The position numbers and the translations under genes were made by a program. A stretch of 53,611 bases of DNA. Origin: Peribacillus deserti (lineage in GTDB: Bacteria; Bacillota; Bacilli; Bacillales; DSM-1321). This document shows positions 10,001 to 19,385 of the stretch, one piece after another. The DNA is taken from positions 1-53,611 of the forward strand of contig NZ_PGUY01000011.1 in the NCBI RefSeq assembly GCF_002863585.1, read 5' to 3'. Within the stretch, counting starts at the first letter, position 1; every line of letters begins with the position of its first letter. Under the pieces are notes generated by a model that had not been told where the DNA came from, ran no database searches, and saw nothing but the letters and a program-made list of their open reading frames with translations.

Positions 10001-10445
10001 TGAAACGATGGCATTCCTATCGGTAAGCGATGAAACAGGAGACCTGGAATGTGTTGTATTCCCGAACGTTTACCGGAAGAAATCGCTTCAGTACAAAAAG
10101 GGAAATGTGTTCATGCTGCATGGTTCGGTTGAAACTAAGGACGGAAAAAAACAGCTTATTGTTGAAGATTCTTATTCAATTGAAGATTTAGAGAGACATA
10201 CAAATGAAGAGGCGTACCGCTTGTTTATCAAAGTAGAAAAAGATAAGCATACGAAACAACTGTTGACTAGGATTAAAAAGCTTCTGCAGAATCACAAAGG
10301 CCTGACCAAGGTTGTTCTTTATTATGAGAAAGAAGACCGTTATGTTCAGCTGCCAATGGATCAATGGATTAGCGCGGGCGAAGGATGTCTAAGACAGCTT
10401 GGACAATTAGTAGGTCCTGATAATGTAGTTTTAAAAAAACGCTAA
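7083..10445 (+). CDS. dnaE: DNA polymerase III alpha subunit DnaE
   Basis: An 1120-residue C-family replicative polymerase. In Firmicutes DnaE extends primers and works beside PolC at the fork. Domains in order: an N-terminal PHP domain (HLHVQSAYSLLSG near residue 5), the palm with catalytic PDIDIDF at 383-389, fingers and beta-binding region, a helix-hairpin-helix region near 810-880, and a C-terminal OB fold (about 960-1040). The length matches B. subtilis DnaE (about 1115), not PolC. AAGGGTGGG precedes the ATG. No terminator is seen before the malic enzyme gene, which starts 112 bp later. Confidence 0.97.
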   Translation: MAFIHLHVQSAYSLLSGTASVKDLVAGAKAKNYEALALTDRNAMYGVIDFYKECLKQKIKPIIGLTADILHDDTGAFPLVLLAKNNKGYQNLLKISSAIKTKSPEGLPLKWLKAYSEGLTAITPGREGIIETLLLRDEKENALSHLFKFKSIFEEQSFYMAVHRTGRNEEERLNKMLVALSHETDTDLAAGNPVYYLERSDSLALEVLLAIRNGEKLSDENRHKLDTDENYLKGKAEMAELFHDLPEALENTIRIGESCNVLIEFNRKLLPKYTVDRDRTADEMLEACCEEGFRERYPDSAPGHRQRLRYELEIIKKMNFSDYFLIVWDFMRFARTQNILTGPGRGSAAGSMVAYVLRITDVDPLEHGLLFERFLNPERISMPDIDIDFPDTRRDEVISYVAKKYGELHVAQIITFGTMAAKAALRDVGRVFGLNQKELEGLSRMIPSRLGITLEAALKESKHLQNFVNENEFNRNLFQTALKLEGLPRHTSTHAAGIVISDKPLTELIPIQEGQEAIHLTQFPMENLEELGMLKMDFLGLRNLTLIENTLEMIQKGTGKRPRLDEIPLQDSDTFALLGKGETTGVFQLESEGMRNVLTKLKPTRFEDIVAVNALYRPGPMENIPLFIDRKHGIQPLEYPHIDLEPILKPTYGVIVYQEQIMQIAAKMAGFSLGEADLLRRAVSKKKKDVLDRERAHFVEGAGRQGYEENAANEIYDLIVRFANYGFNRSHAVAYSIIAYQLAYLKAHHFHYFMAALLTSVVGNEDKIAQYIREMKSKGIEVLPPSINRSHFAFKPEAQGIRYSIAAIKGIGAAAIREIFQARRKKPFEDLFDFCLRVSSKAVNRKSLEALVHSGAFDEFGEDRATLLASLDVALEHNELVNPDDDQFDLFANSEFTLKPKYLRVEPIRTLDKLELEKQALGLYLSDHPVTPFKKLFHYFGSISIHEAVEREVKKGYVPAYITEVKTIRTKKGETMAFLSVSDETGDLECVVFPNVYRKKSLQYKKGNVFMLHGSVETKDGKKQLIVEDSYSIEDLERHTNEEAYRLFIKVEKDKHTKQLLTRIKKLLQNHKGLTKVVLYYEKEDRYVQLPMDQWISAGEGCLRQLGQLVGPDNVVLKKR

Positions 10446-10557
10446 ACCTTTACAAGCATTTAAGATATGTTATAGTAAACAAGAGAAAATGTGGTCAGAC
10501 CACTTTACTGCAGAAGATCAGTTACGACTTCTTTATTATCTGAGGAGTGAATCCAAG

Positions 10558-11796
10558 TTGACATTGAGAGAAGAAGCATTGCACATGCACCGAATAAATC
10601 AGGGCAAGTTAGAGACAGTTTCCAAAGTCCCTGTAAGAAACGCTGATGACCTGAGCCTGGCATATTCACCAGGTGTAGCAGAGCCCTGCAAAGCTATATA
10701 TGATAAGCCTGAAACAGTATATGAATATACCATGAAGGGAAATACTGTAGCTGTTGTTACAGACGGGACTGCTGTACTTGGTCTCGGGAACATTGGCCCT
10801 GAGGCTGCAATGCCAGTTATGGAGGGAAAAGCGGTTCTTTTTAAAAGCTTTGCCGGAGTGGATGCATTTCCTATTTGTTTAAATACAAATGATGTCGATA
10901 AAATCGTTGAAACAGTTAAGCTGCTAGAGCCGACCTTTGGCGGAGTTAATTTAGAAGATATTGCAGCACCTAATTGCTTTGTGATTGAAGAGCGCCTAAA
11001 AAAAGAAACGAATATTCCCATCTTTCATGATGACCAGCACGGGACCGCAATTGTTACCGCAGCAGGCCTGGTAAATGCCCTAAAGATTACTGGCAGGACC
11101 ATGTCTGAAATCAAGGTGGTTGCCAACGGCGCTGGTGCTGCGGGGATTGCCATAATCAAGCTTTTGTATTCATATGGAGTGAGGGATATCATTATGTGCG
11201 ACTCCAGAGGCGCCATTTATGAAGGCCGGCCATTCGGTATGAATGCTGTCAAGGAATCCGTAGCCAAATTTACGAACCGGGAAAAGCAGGGCGGTACCCT
11301 AAAAGAGGTTATTAGCGGTTCTGATGTATTTGTAGGTGTTTCTGTCGCAGGTGCATTGACGAAAGAAATGGTTGAGAGCATGAATCCGGATCCCATTATC
11401 TTTGCCATGGCCAATCCTGTACCTGAGATTATGCCCGAAGAAGCGAAACTCGCCGGGGCGAAAATTGTGGGAACGGGCCGTTCTGATTTTCCAAACCAGG
11501 TCAACAATGTTTTAGCATTTCCAGGTATATTCAGAGGAGCCCTGGATGTACGGGCTACACATATCAATGAAAAAATGAAAGTGGCGGCAGTAGAGGCGAT
11601 TGCAGGTCTGATCAGCGACGATGAGCTGCAGGCTGATTATGTGATTCCGGCTCCTTTTGATCCAAGAGTGGCTCCAGAAGTAGCCGCTGCTGTAGCAAGG
11701 GCAGCAATGGAAACAGGAGTGGCGCGTATAAAAGTGGATCCTGAAGAAATCAAAGAAAAAACACGCCAGCTTTCATCTATTGACAAAGATGAATGA
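10558..11796 (+). CDS. ytsJ: NAD(P)-dependent malic enzyme YtsJ
   Basis: A 412-residue malic enzyme that oxidatively decarboxylates malate to pyruvate. In B. subtilis YtsJ is the major NADP-linked form. The malate-binding region carries SLAYSPGVAEPCKAIY and FHDDQHGTAIV, followed by a Rossmann motif (VVANGAGAAGIAI). The frame is open from 10489, but the TTG at 10558 has GAGGAG (10542-10547) 10 bases upstream and gives the family-typical start TLREEALHMHR. Its stop overlaps the start of the regulator gene, so the two are probably co-transcribed. Confidence 0.93.
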   Translation: MTLREEALHMHRINQGKLETVSKVPVRNADDLSLAYSPGVAEPCKAIYDKPETVYEYTMKGNTVAVVTDGTAVLGLGNIGPEAAMPVMEGKAVLFKSFAGVDAFPICLNTNDVDKIVETVKLLEPTFGGVNLEDIAAPNCFVIEERLKKETNIPIFHDDQHGTAIVTAAGLVNALKITGRTMSEIKVVANGAGAAGIAIIKLLYSYGVRDIIMCDSRGAIYEGRPFGMNAVKESVAKFTNREKQGGTLKEVISGSDVFVGVSVAGALTKEMVESMNPDPIIFAMANPVPEIMPEEAKLAGAKIVGTGRSDFPNQVNNVLAFPGIFRGALDVRATHINEKMKVAAVEAIAGLISDDELQADYVIPAPFDPRVAPEVAAAVARAAMETGVARIKVDPEEIKEKTRQLSSIDKDE

Positions 11797-12433
11797 TAAC
11801 CGTGCGGATTCAGTTAAAAATAAACAGTCAAAGATCTACCTGGATATTGTAGAAGAATTGAGGCTGATGATCCAGGCCGACGGATTGCTGCCAGGTGATA
11901 AAATACCTTCTGAAAGGGAACTTTCTGAGCGCCTTCAAGTAGGGCGCTCTTCCGTAAGGGAAGCTCTACGCTCTCTGGAGCTCCTTGGCCTGATCGAGAC
12001 AAGGCGCGGAGAAGGAACCTTCATTAAAGTCTTTCAGGAACATCGATTGGTGGAATTACTTGGAGCCTTTTTTCTGCTCGATGAAAATTCCAGGAACAAT
12101 TTAAGCGAAACTAAAATATTATTAGAACAGGCATGTCTTCAAGGTGTTGTGAATAAAGCAGCGCAGGCTGACATAGAGGATATGATTCAGTGGGCGAAAA
12201 CCCAAGACTTTGATGATGAAGCTTTCTTTCAAAGGGTTTTTCAGATAAACCCTAATCATTTATTGGAAAGAATATGGATTGTTGTCAATAGCTATGAAAA
12301 ATCAGCCGGCGGGCCAAACCGGAAGGCTCCAAAACAGCTTTATGTGGAGTTGCTGCACGCTCTTATGCACAAGGACTCGGATGAGATAGACAGAATTTAT
12401 TCAAAAGGGATAAGATTGTCGGACAAAAGTTGA
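11789..12433 (+). CDS. FadR/GntR-family transcriptional regulator
   Basis: A 214-residue DNA-binding protein. The winged helix at about 15-80 has the GntR signature (GDKIPSERELSERL, GRSSVREALRSLELLGLI, GEGTFI). The helical C-terminal domain is of FadR type and probably binds a small carboxylate or acyl ligand. The gene overlaps the end of ytsJ; TTG at 11780 is an alternative start, and neither start has a clear Shine-Dalgarno, so coupling to ytsJ is likely. Its place between malic enzyme and acetyl-CoA carboxylase suggests control of the pyruvate or acetyl-CoA node, which is inference. B. subtilis lacks this gene here; other Bacilli have it. Confidence 0.85.
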   Translation: MNDNRADSVKNKQSKIYLDIVEELRLMIQADGLLPGDKIPSERELSERLQVGRSSVREALRSLELLGLIETRRGEGTFIKVFQEHRLVELLGAFFLLDENSRNNLSETKILLEQACLQGVVNKAAQADIEDMIQWAKTQDFDDEAFFQRVFQINPNHLLERIWIVVNSYEKSAGGPNRKAPKQLYVELLHALMHKDSDEIDRIYSKGIRLSDKS

Positions 12434-12520
12434 CAGTTCAAGTAGTTGATATCTTCGCCAAATAATCCGCGGACGAGCACTATAATATCTTGTTGTAGTA
12501 ATAATAAGGAGACGCTTTTA

Positions 12521-12538
12521 ATGCGGCTGAAAGTTTAG
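12521..12538 (+). other. Possible five-codon leader minigene before accD
   Basis: AAGGAG (12506-12511) is followed 9 bases later by ATG CGG CTG AAA GTT TAG. The stop overlaps the accD Shine-Dalgarno (GGGGAGG, 12538-12544). It encodes only MRLKV and lies out of frame with accD. Translation is unproven. Confidence 0.3.
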
Positions 12539-12552
12539 GGGAGGTTACATCA

Positions 12553-13416
12553 TTGATAAAGGATTTATTTTCAAAATCTAAAAAGAAAAAGTATGCTACC
12601 ATCCCTTCAGAGCAAAGCAGACATGAAGTACCAGAAGGGATTATGACAAAGTGTCCTAAATGTAAGAAAATCATGTACACCAAGGAGCTGCTTAAAAATC
12701 TTAAGGTTTGTATGCATTGCGGATTCCATCATCCTATGAAATCATCAGAACGAATAGAGATCCTGTTTGATCCGGAAAGCTTTACAGAGCTTGATAAAGA
12801 TATGGTTACTGTCAATCCTCTGGACTTTCCCGGATATGAGGAAAAAATTAAGTCAGATGCCGAGAAATCCGGTATTAATGAGGCAGTTGTTACAGGGACC
12901 GGTAAAATAAACGGACATGCTGTTACAGCGGCGATCATGGATGCAAGCTTTCGTATGGGAAGTATGGGTTCTGTAGTCGGTGAAAAAATTACGAGAGCCG
13001 TCGAAAAAGCTGATGAACTTGGTGTGCCTTTTGTTATTTTTACCGCTTCAGGCGGCGCCCGTATGCAGGAAGGTGTACTAAGCCTTATGCAGATGGCCAA
13101 AACCAGCGTTGCACTTAAGAGATTCGGCGAAAATGGCGGTCTTTATATCGTGGTCATGACCCACCCTACAACTGGAGGGGTATCGGCAAGTTTCGCCTCT
13201 ATGGGGGATTATAATCTGGCAGAGCCAGGGGCACTAATTGGATTTGCAGGCAGGCGTATTATAGAGCAGACCATCCGGGAAGAGCTGCCGGAAGATTTTC
13301 AAACCAGTGAATTCTTATTAAAACATGGACAGCTGGATGGGGTAGTTCACAGGCATGAGCTTAAGGGTACGCTTGAAAATATATTGGATATTCATTCGCC
13401 GGGCGGTGAGCTATAG
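12553..13416 (+). CDS. accD: Acetyl-CoA carboxylase, carboxyltransferase beta subunit
   Basis: A 287-residue subunit that, with AccA, transfers the carboxyl group from biotin to acetyl-CoA to make malonyl-CoA, the first committed step of fatty-acid synthesis. An N-terminal zinc ribbon uses C34, C37, C53 and C56. The crotonase-like core has the oxyanion-forming SGGARMQEG. Translation starts at TTG, 8 bases after GGGGAGG. The stop codon touches the accA start (TAG directly followed by ATG), showing tight coupling of the two subunits in one operon. Confidence 0.96.
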   Translation: MIKDLFSKSKKKKYATIPSEQSRHEVPEGIMTKCPKCKKIMYTKELLKNLKVCMHCGFHHPMKSSERIEILFDPESFTELDKDMVTVNPLDFPGYEEKIKSDAEKSGINEAVVTGTGKINGHAVTAAIMDASFRMGSMGSVVGEKITRAVEKADELGVPFVIFTASGGARMQEGVLSLMQMAKTSVALKRFGENGGLYIVVMTHPTTGGVSASFASMGDYNLAEPGALIGFAGRRIIEQTIREELPEDFQTSEFLLKHGQLDGVVHRHELKGTLENILDIHSPGGEL

Positions 13417-14394
13417 ATGGTAGGAGAATTAGAGTTCGAAAAACCGATAGTAGAGCTTAAAAGTAAGATAGAGGATTTAAGAAAATTGACACAAGAGGCA
13501 GATGTGGACTTATCCTCTGAAATTGAAAAGCTTGAGGGCAGGCTGGCCAAGCTTCAAACGGAGGTTTATAACAATATGCAGCCGTGGGACAGGGTCCAGG
13601 TGGCAAGGCACCCAGCCAGACCGACTACTCTTGATTATATATCACACATTTTTACTGATTTCTTTGAATGCCATGGTGACAGATACTTTGGTGATGATGC
13701 AGCAATCGTCGGTGGAATCGCTAAATTTCAGGGAATTCCAGTCACGGTTATCGGTCATCAGAGAGGCAAGGATACAAAAGATAACATCAAACGGAATTTT
13801 GGTATGCCTCATCCAGAGGGGAATCGAAAGGCTTTAAGGCTTATGAAACAGGCTGAGAAGTTTAACCGTCCTATTGTCTGCTTTATAGATACGAAAGGCG
13901 CTTATCCAGGAAAAGCAGCAGAAGAACGCGGACAGAGCGAGGCAATTGCCAGGAATATTTATGAAATGAGCGGTCTTAAAGTGCCGATCGTATGCATCGT
14001 CATTGGTGAAGGCGGAAGCGGCGGAGCCTTGGCGCTTGGAGTTGGAGACCACATTCTAATGCTTGAGAATTCCACTTACTCTGTCATCTCTCCTGAAGGG
14101 GCAGCTGCCTTACTTTGGAAAGACGCTTCATTGGCAAAGAGGGCTGCTGAAACAATGAAGATAACGGCACCTGATTTGAAAGAGCTTGGGGTCATAGATG
14201 GGATTATCCGGGAAGTGAGCGGAGGAGCCCATAAAGATGTTACAGAGCAGGCAGGATTTATTGAAGAGGAGCTTCGGAAAGCATTTGAAGGGCTTCAGGA
14301 TCTTTCCAGTGATGAACTGGTTGAGCGAAGATACCAAAAATTCAAAAAGATCGGTGAATATTCGTTTTCGCATCAATATACAGGGGTAAAATAA
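13417..14394 (+). CDS. accA: Acetyl-CoA carboxylase, carboxyltransferase alpha subunit
   Basis: A 325-residue partner of AccD, the same length as the B. subtilis protein. The core holds [29 protein letters not shown] and [12 protein letters not shown], characteristic of the alpha carboxyltransferase. The start follows the accD stop with no gap; AccD's last codons act as the ribosome-loading region. A terminator follows, ending the accDA operon before pfkA. Confidence 0.96.
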   Translation: MVGELEFEKPIVELKSKIEDLRKLTQEADVDLSSEIEKLEGRLAKLQTEVYNNMQPWDRVQVARHPARPTTLDYISHIFTDFFECHGDRYFGDDAAIVGGIAKFQGIPVTVIGHQRGKDTKDNIKRNFGMPHPEGNRKALRLMKQAEKFNRPIVCFIDTKGAYPGKAAEERGQSEAIARNIYEMSGLKVPIVCIVIGEGGSGGALALGVGDHILMLENSTYSVISPEGAAALLWKDASLAKRAAETMKITAPDLKELGVIDGIIREVSGGAHKDVTEQAGFIEEELRKAFEGLQDLSSDELVERRYQKFKKIGEYSFSHQYTGVK

Positions 14395-14430
14395 AACGTG
14401 CATCTTTTTATGCACGTTCTCTTTTATTTT
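14395..14430 (+). terminator. Terminator of accDA
   Basis: AACGTGCAT (14395-14403) and ATGCACGTT (14410-14418) form a perfect 9-bp stem with a 6-base loop, followed by a T-rich tract. Confidence 0.85.
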
Positions 14431-15836
<1,406 letters not shown>

Positions 15837-15876
15837 AACTGAATTTGAGCAATATAATTGGGAGGTATAAAGAAAC

Positions 15877-17637
15877 ATGCGTAAAACGAAAATCGTATGT
15901 ACGATCGGCCCGGCAAGCGAAAGCGCAGAAAAGCTGACTGCTCTCGCAGAAGCAGGAATGAATGTGTGCAGACTGAACTTTTCTCATGGTGATTTTGAAG
16001 AGCATGGCGGCAGAATCAAGACGATTCGCCAAGTTTCTGAGACTACTGGAAAACAGCTGGCTATTTTATTAGATACAAAGGGACCTGAAATCAGGACTCA
16101 TAATATGGAAAATGGTGCTATTGAGCTGAACTCAGGTGCTGTTACTGAAATTTCAATGACAGAAGTGCTGGGCACAGCCGAAAGGTTCTCCATTACATAT
16201 GAAGGATTATTGGATGATGTCCACATAGGATCGAAAATCCTTCTTGACGACGGACTGATTGGCTTAGAAGTAACAGACGTCAGGAAAGAAGAAGGAATCA
16301 TTCAGACTAAAATCTTGAACAGCGGTGTATTAAAAAATAAAAAAGGTGTAAACGTACCGGGAGTTTCCGTTAAGCTTCCAGGAATCACCGAAAAAGACAA
16401 GCAGGATATTATCTTCGGTATCGAGCAGGGGATCGATTTCATAGCAGCATCTTTCGTAAGACGCGCTTCAGATGTGCTGCAGATCCGTGAACTTTTAGAA
16501 CAGCATAATGCTTCTCACATCCACATTATCCCTAAGATTGAAAACCATGAAGGTGTCGAGAATATTGATGAAATCCTGGAGGTTTCAGATGGATTGATGG
16601 TAGCCCGCGGTGACTTGGGAGTTGAAATTCCGGCAGAAGAGGTTCCTCTTGTTCAAAAGGAATTGATCAGAAAATGTAATACCCTAGGCAAGCCGGTTAT
16701 TACTGCCACTCAAATGCTTGATTCTATGCAGAGAAATCCCCGCCCTACCCGTGCTGAGGCGAGCGATGTTGCGAATGCAATCTTTGATGGTACCGATGCA
16801 ATCATGCTATCTGGTGAAACAGCTGCAGGTTCCTATCCTGTTGAAGCAGTGGAAACGATGCATAATATTGCTTCCCATACAGAAACAGCTTTGAACTATA
16901 AAGAAATTGTTGCTGCAAGAAGCAAGACTAACGAACATAATGTAACAGATGCGATTGGACAGTCTACAGCATATACTGCGCTTAATTTAGAAGCTGGGGC
17001 TATTATCACGCCAACAGAGAGCGGACATACAGCGCGTATGATCTCTAAATACCGTCCTAAGGCACCAATCGTTGCCGTAACTTCCAGCGACAGCGTATCA
17101 AGGAAGCTGGCGCTTGTATGGGGTGTATATCCTCAAATCGGACAAAAAGCTGAGTCTACCGATGAAATGCTTGATATTTCAATCGAAAAGAGCCTGGAAT
17201 CCGGAATTGTAAGCCACGGTGATCTGGTTGTCATTACAGCGGGTGTTCCGGTTGGAGAAACAGGAACGACTAACTTGATGAAAATTCACGTTCTAGGCGA
17301 TGCAACAATTAAAGCACAGGGAATCGGAAGAAAATCAGCTAAAGGCAAAGTAGTCATAGCCAGAAATGCTGAAGAAGCCAACAGCAAAGTGACAGACGGC
17401 TGTATCCTTGTGACATACGGATCTGACCGGGATATGATGCCTGCAATTGAAAGATGTGCAGCCCTTATTACGGAAGAGGGAGGCCTTACAAGCCATGCAG
17501 CTGTTGTAGGGGTAAACTTGGGAATCCCGGTAATCGTGGGTGCTGAGCAGGCTACAACGATCTTAAAAGACGGCCAGACTGTAACCGTAGATGCCCGTCG
17601 TGGAACGATCTACGAAGGAAATACAAAAGTACTTTAA
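15877..17637 (+). CDS. pyk: Pyruvate kinase with C-terminal PEP-utilizer domain
   Basis: A 586-residue glycolytic enzyme that converts PEP and ADP to pyruvate and ATP. The barrel holds [17 protein letters not shown] and the signature [16 protein letters not shown], and ATQMLDSM follows. A C-terminal extension of about 110 residues (about 475-586, with [15 protein letters not shown]) is the swivelling phosphohistidine-type domain typical of Bacillus pyruvate kinases. GGGAGG lies 9-10 bases before the ATG. Ends at a strong terminator. Confidence 0.97.
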   Translation: MRKTKIVCTIGPASESAEKLTALAEAGMNVCRLNFSHGDFEEHGGRIKTIRQVSETTGKQLAILLDTKGPEIRTHNMENGAIELNSGAVTEISMTEVLGTAERFSITYEGLLDDVHIGSKILLDDGLIGLEVTDVRKEEGIIQTKILNSGVLKNKKGVNVPGVSVKLPGITEKDKQDIIFGIEQGIDFIAASFVRRASDVLQIRELLEQHNASHIHIIPKIENHEGVENIDEILEVSDGLMVARGDLGVEIPAEEVPLVQKELIRKCNTLGKPVITATQMLDSMQRNPRPTRAEASDVANAIFDGTDAIMLSGETAAGSYPVEAVETMHNIASHTETALNYKEIVAARSKTNEHNVTDAIGQSTAYTALNLEAGAIITPTESGHTARMISKYRPKAPIVAVTSSDSVSRKLALVWGVYPQIGQKAESTDEMLDISIEKSLESGIVSHGDLVVITAGVPVGETGTTNLMKIHVLGDATIKAQGIGRKSAKGKVVIARNAEEANSKVTDGCILVTYGSDRDMMPAIERCAALITEEGGLTSHAAVVGVNLGIPVIVGAEQATTILKDGQTVTVDARRGTIYEGNTKVL

Positions 17638-17652
17638 TCTATAACATATATA

Positions 17653-17703
17653 GGGTGGAAGCAAAGACTCGGGGAGAGCTTTTGCTTCCGCCCTTTTTAT
17701 TTT
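17653..17703 (+). terminator. Terminator of pfkA-pyk
   Basis: GGGTGGAAGCAAA (17653-17665) pairs with TTTGCTTCCGCCC (17681-17693), a 13-bp stem with one wobble, followed by TTTTTATTTTG. Confidence 0.9.
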
Positions 17704-17765
17704 GCATGTATATGAGCGGAACATGTTAAACTTATAAAAAGAAGCTTTTTAACAGGAGGATATGG

Positions 17766-18152
17766 ATGAAAATTCTTTTAGGTATTTTTATAGTGGTGCC
17801 TGCATTGGAGATCGGAGCTTTTCTACTTGCAAGTAAAGCAGCCGGGGTGATACCGACTATCCTTCTGATCATCATAACTGGAATAGCCGGTTCATATTTA
17901 GCTAAAAAACAGGGACTGGAAACGATTAGACGAGTACAGCAGGAATTGAGCTATGGGAGAATACCGGGTGAATCGATCATAGATGGCGCGTGTATCTTGA
18001 TTGGAGGCTGCCTGCTTGTATCACCAGGTTTTATCACCGATATCTTGGGATTATTTTTGCTGCTTCCGCCCCTCAGATCGTTAATAAAGCCAATCATTAA
18101 AAAATCACTGCGAAATGCAATTAATAAAGGACGAATCAATATTATCCGCTGA
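17766..18152 (+). CDS. fxsA: FxsA-family membrane protein
   Basis: A 128-residue cytoplasmic-membrane protein (YtzA in B. subtilis). Hydrophobic segments lie at about 2-20, 25-45 and 75-100; a conserved GSYLAKKQGLETIRRVQQEL stretch follows the second. In E. coli FxsA modifies phage exclusion by F plasmid; the role in Bacilli is unknown. ACAGGAGG lies 6-7 bases before the ATG. A terminator follows at 18287. Confidence 0.93.
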   Translation: MKILLGIFIVVPALEIGAFLLASKAAGVIPTILLIIITGIAGSYLAKKQGLETIRRVQQELSYGRIPGESIIDGACILIGGCLLVSPGFITDILGLFLLLPPLRSLIKPIIKKSLRNAINKGRINIIR

Positions 18153-18286
18153 ATGCTTTGGCCCGACTAAAGACGGATTTCCTTTTTGCAGCTGGTATTG
18201 TTATTTTAGTATGATTTTCTGCGTCAGGTGATTTCATCGGATCCCACAAAGTTCGGTTCATATCTTGTAAAGAATTTGTTAAAAAA

Positions 18287-18332
18287 AGACCCTCTGTCTC
18301 ACCAGCCAGGTGAAACCGAGGGCCTTTTTTAA
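18287..18332 (+). terminator. Terminator of fxsA
   Basis: GACCCTC and TCACC on the left pair with GGTGA and GAGGGCC on the right, with one mismatch, followed by six T's. Confidence 0.8.
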
Positions 18333-18487
18333 GAGTGTGGATTTACTCGTGATTTTGATCAAAAATAACCTCTTTTTTTATAAAATAACGAATTTTTAAA
18401 TCATTCACAATGATAGGGAGACTAAAATGTGCTGATTTTTGTGATATTGCATAAACCGAATAATTTTTGTATCTTCTTTAGGGGCTT

Positions 18488-18838
18488 ATGCTTAAGTTTC
18501 TGGACTTTATGCTTATGTTTTTAACATATATGCTTAAGTTTTCAAGCTTTATGCTTATGTTTTTACCATTTATGCTGATTCTGCAGCTTTGTATGCTTAT
18601 CGTTGTGGTCTTATGCGTATTCTACGGGCCTTATGCTTATTCAGAAGGGTTTATGCGTATTCTACGGGCCTTATGCTTATTCAGAAGGGTTTATGCGTAT
18701 TCTACGGGCCTTATGCTTATTCAGAAGGGTTTATGCGTATTCTACGGACCTTAGCTTATTCAGAAGGCTTTATGCTTATTCCGAAGAATAAAATGCGTAA
18801 CCCGCGGATCCTATGCTTACTCCGGAAGCTCATGTTTA
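18488..18838. repeat. Array 2: about 18 TTATGCTTA-type motifs at 20-21 bp spacing
   Basis: ATGC cores start at 18488, 18509, 18530, 18551, 18572, 18593, 18613, 18633, 18653, 18673, 18693, 18713, 18733, (18753, one base deleted), 18772, 18793 and 18813, with a decayed copy at 18832. The first five steps are exactly 21 bp and the next are 20 bp. The middle is a near-perfect 40-bp tandem repeat of two alternating 20-bp halves, TTATGCGTATTCTACGGGCC and TTATGCTTATTCAGAAGGGT. All three forward frames stay open across it, so open frames there mean nothing. The motif is the reverse complement of that in array 1 (2291-2440). Confidence 0.9.
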
Positions 18839-19050
18839 ACCTAAGGTCCTTACTCGTTCCAAAAGGTCTATCTATATTTTGGCCGGGCCCTACGCACTTT
18901 CCCGTTTATTTATCCTTACCCTGTGAGTTTAATTTATCCGCCCCGGAACCTTTTGACAGCAGTACATCGTTTTAGTCTTAAAATGGTCATACAACATTGT
19001 TATATAAGTAAGACTTGCGAAAACAAATCCCGTTGGCACCTTGAAACACT

Positions 19051-19335
19051 GGTAATCCCAAACGCACTCATGTTAAATGTAACACTAGTAATCCCAAACG
19101 CACTCATGTTAAATGTAACACAGGTAATCCCAAACGCACCTCATGTTAAAAGTAACACAGGTAATCCCGAACGCACCTCATGTTAAAAGTAACACAGGTA
19201 CTCCCGAACGCACCTCATGTTAAAAGTAACACAGGTAATCCCGAACGCACCTCATGTTAAAAGTAACATAAGTAATCCCGAACGCACCTCGTGTTAAAAG
19301 TAACACAGGTAATCCCGAACGCACCTCAGCTTAAA
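19051..19335. repeat. Array 3: eight tandem 36-38 bp units
   Basis: TAATCCC (one copy TACTCCC) starts at 19053, 19089, 19125, 19162, 19199, 19236, 19274 and 19311. Each unit has AGGTAATCCCGAACGCACCT, with outer AGGT/ACCT arms, then TGTTAAAAGTAACA, a TGTTA/TAACA dyad. In the first two units the dyad centre is AATG instead of AAAG, and TGTTA/TAACA is kept. Unit length changes by single bases, which would break any reading frame, so the array is not coding. It separates fxsA and array 2 from the convergent ytvI. Confidence 0.9.
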
Positions 19336-19385
19336 TGTAAAATAGACCAATCAAAGCTGCCATCTCTTCCTTATTGTTAAACAGG

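Noticed and set aside
18488-18975. Three overlapping open frames through array 2
   Set aside because: A 40-bp repeat without stops keeps every frame open; the peptides are only cyclic permutations of the repeat, and no ribosome site is present.
18923-19186. Open frame with a 12-residue peptide repeat in array 3
   Set aside because: The first units are 36 bp but later ones are 37-38 bp, so the frame is lost; there is no start signal.
19051-19335. CRISPR array
   Set aside because: Units are contiguous and near identical with no variable spacers, and no cas genes lie nearby.
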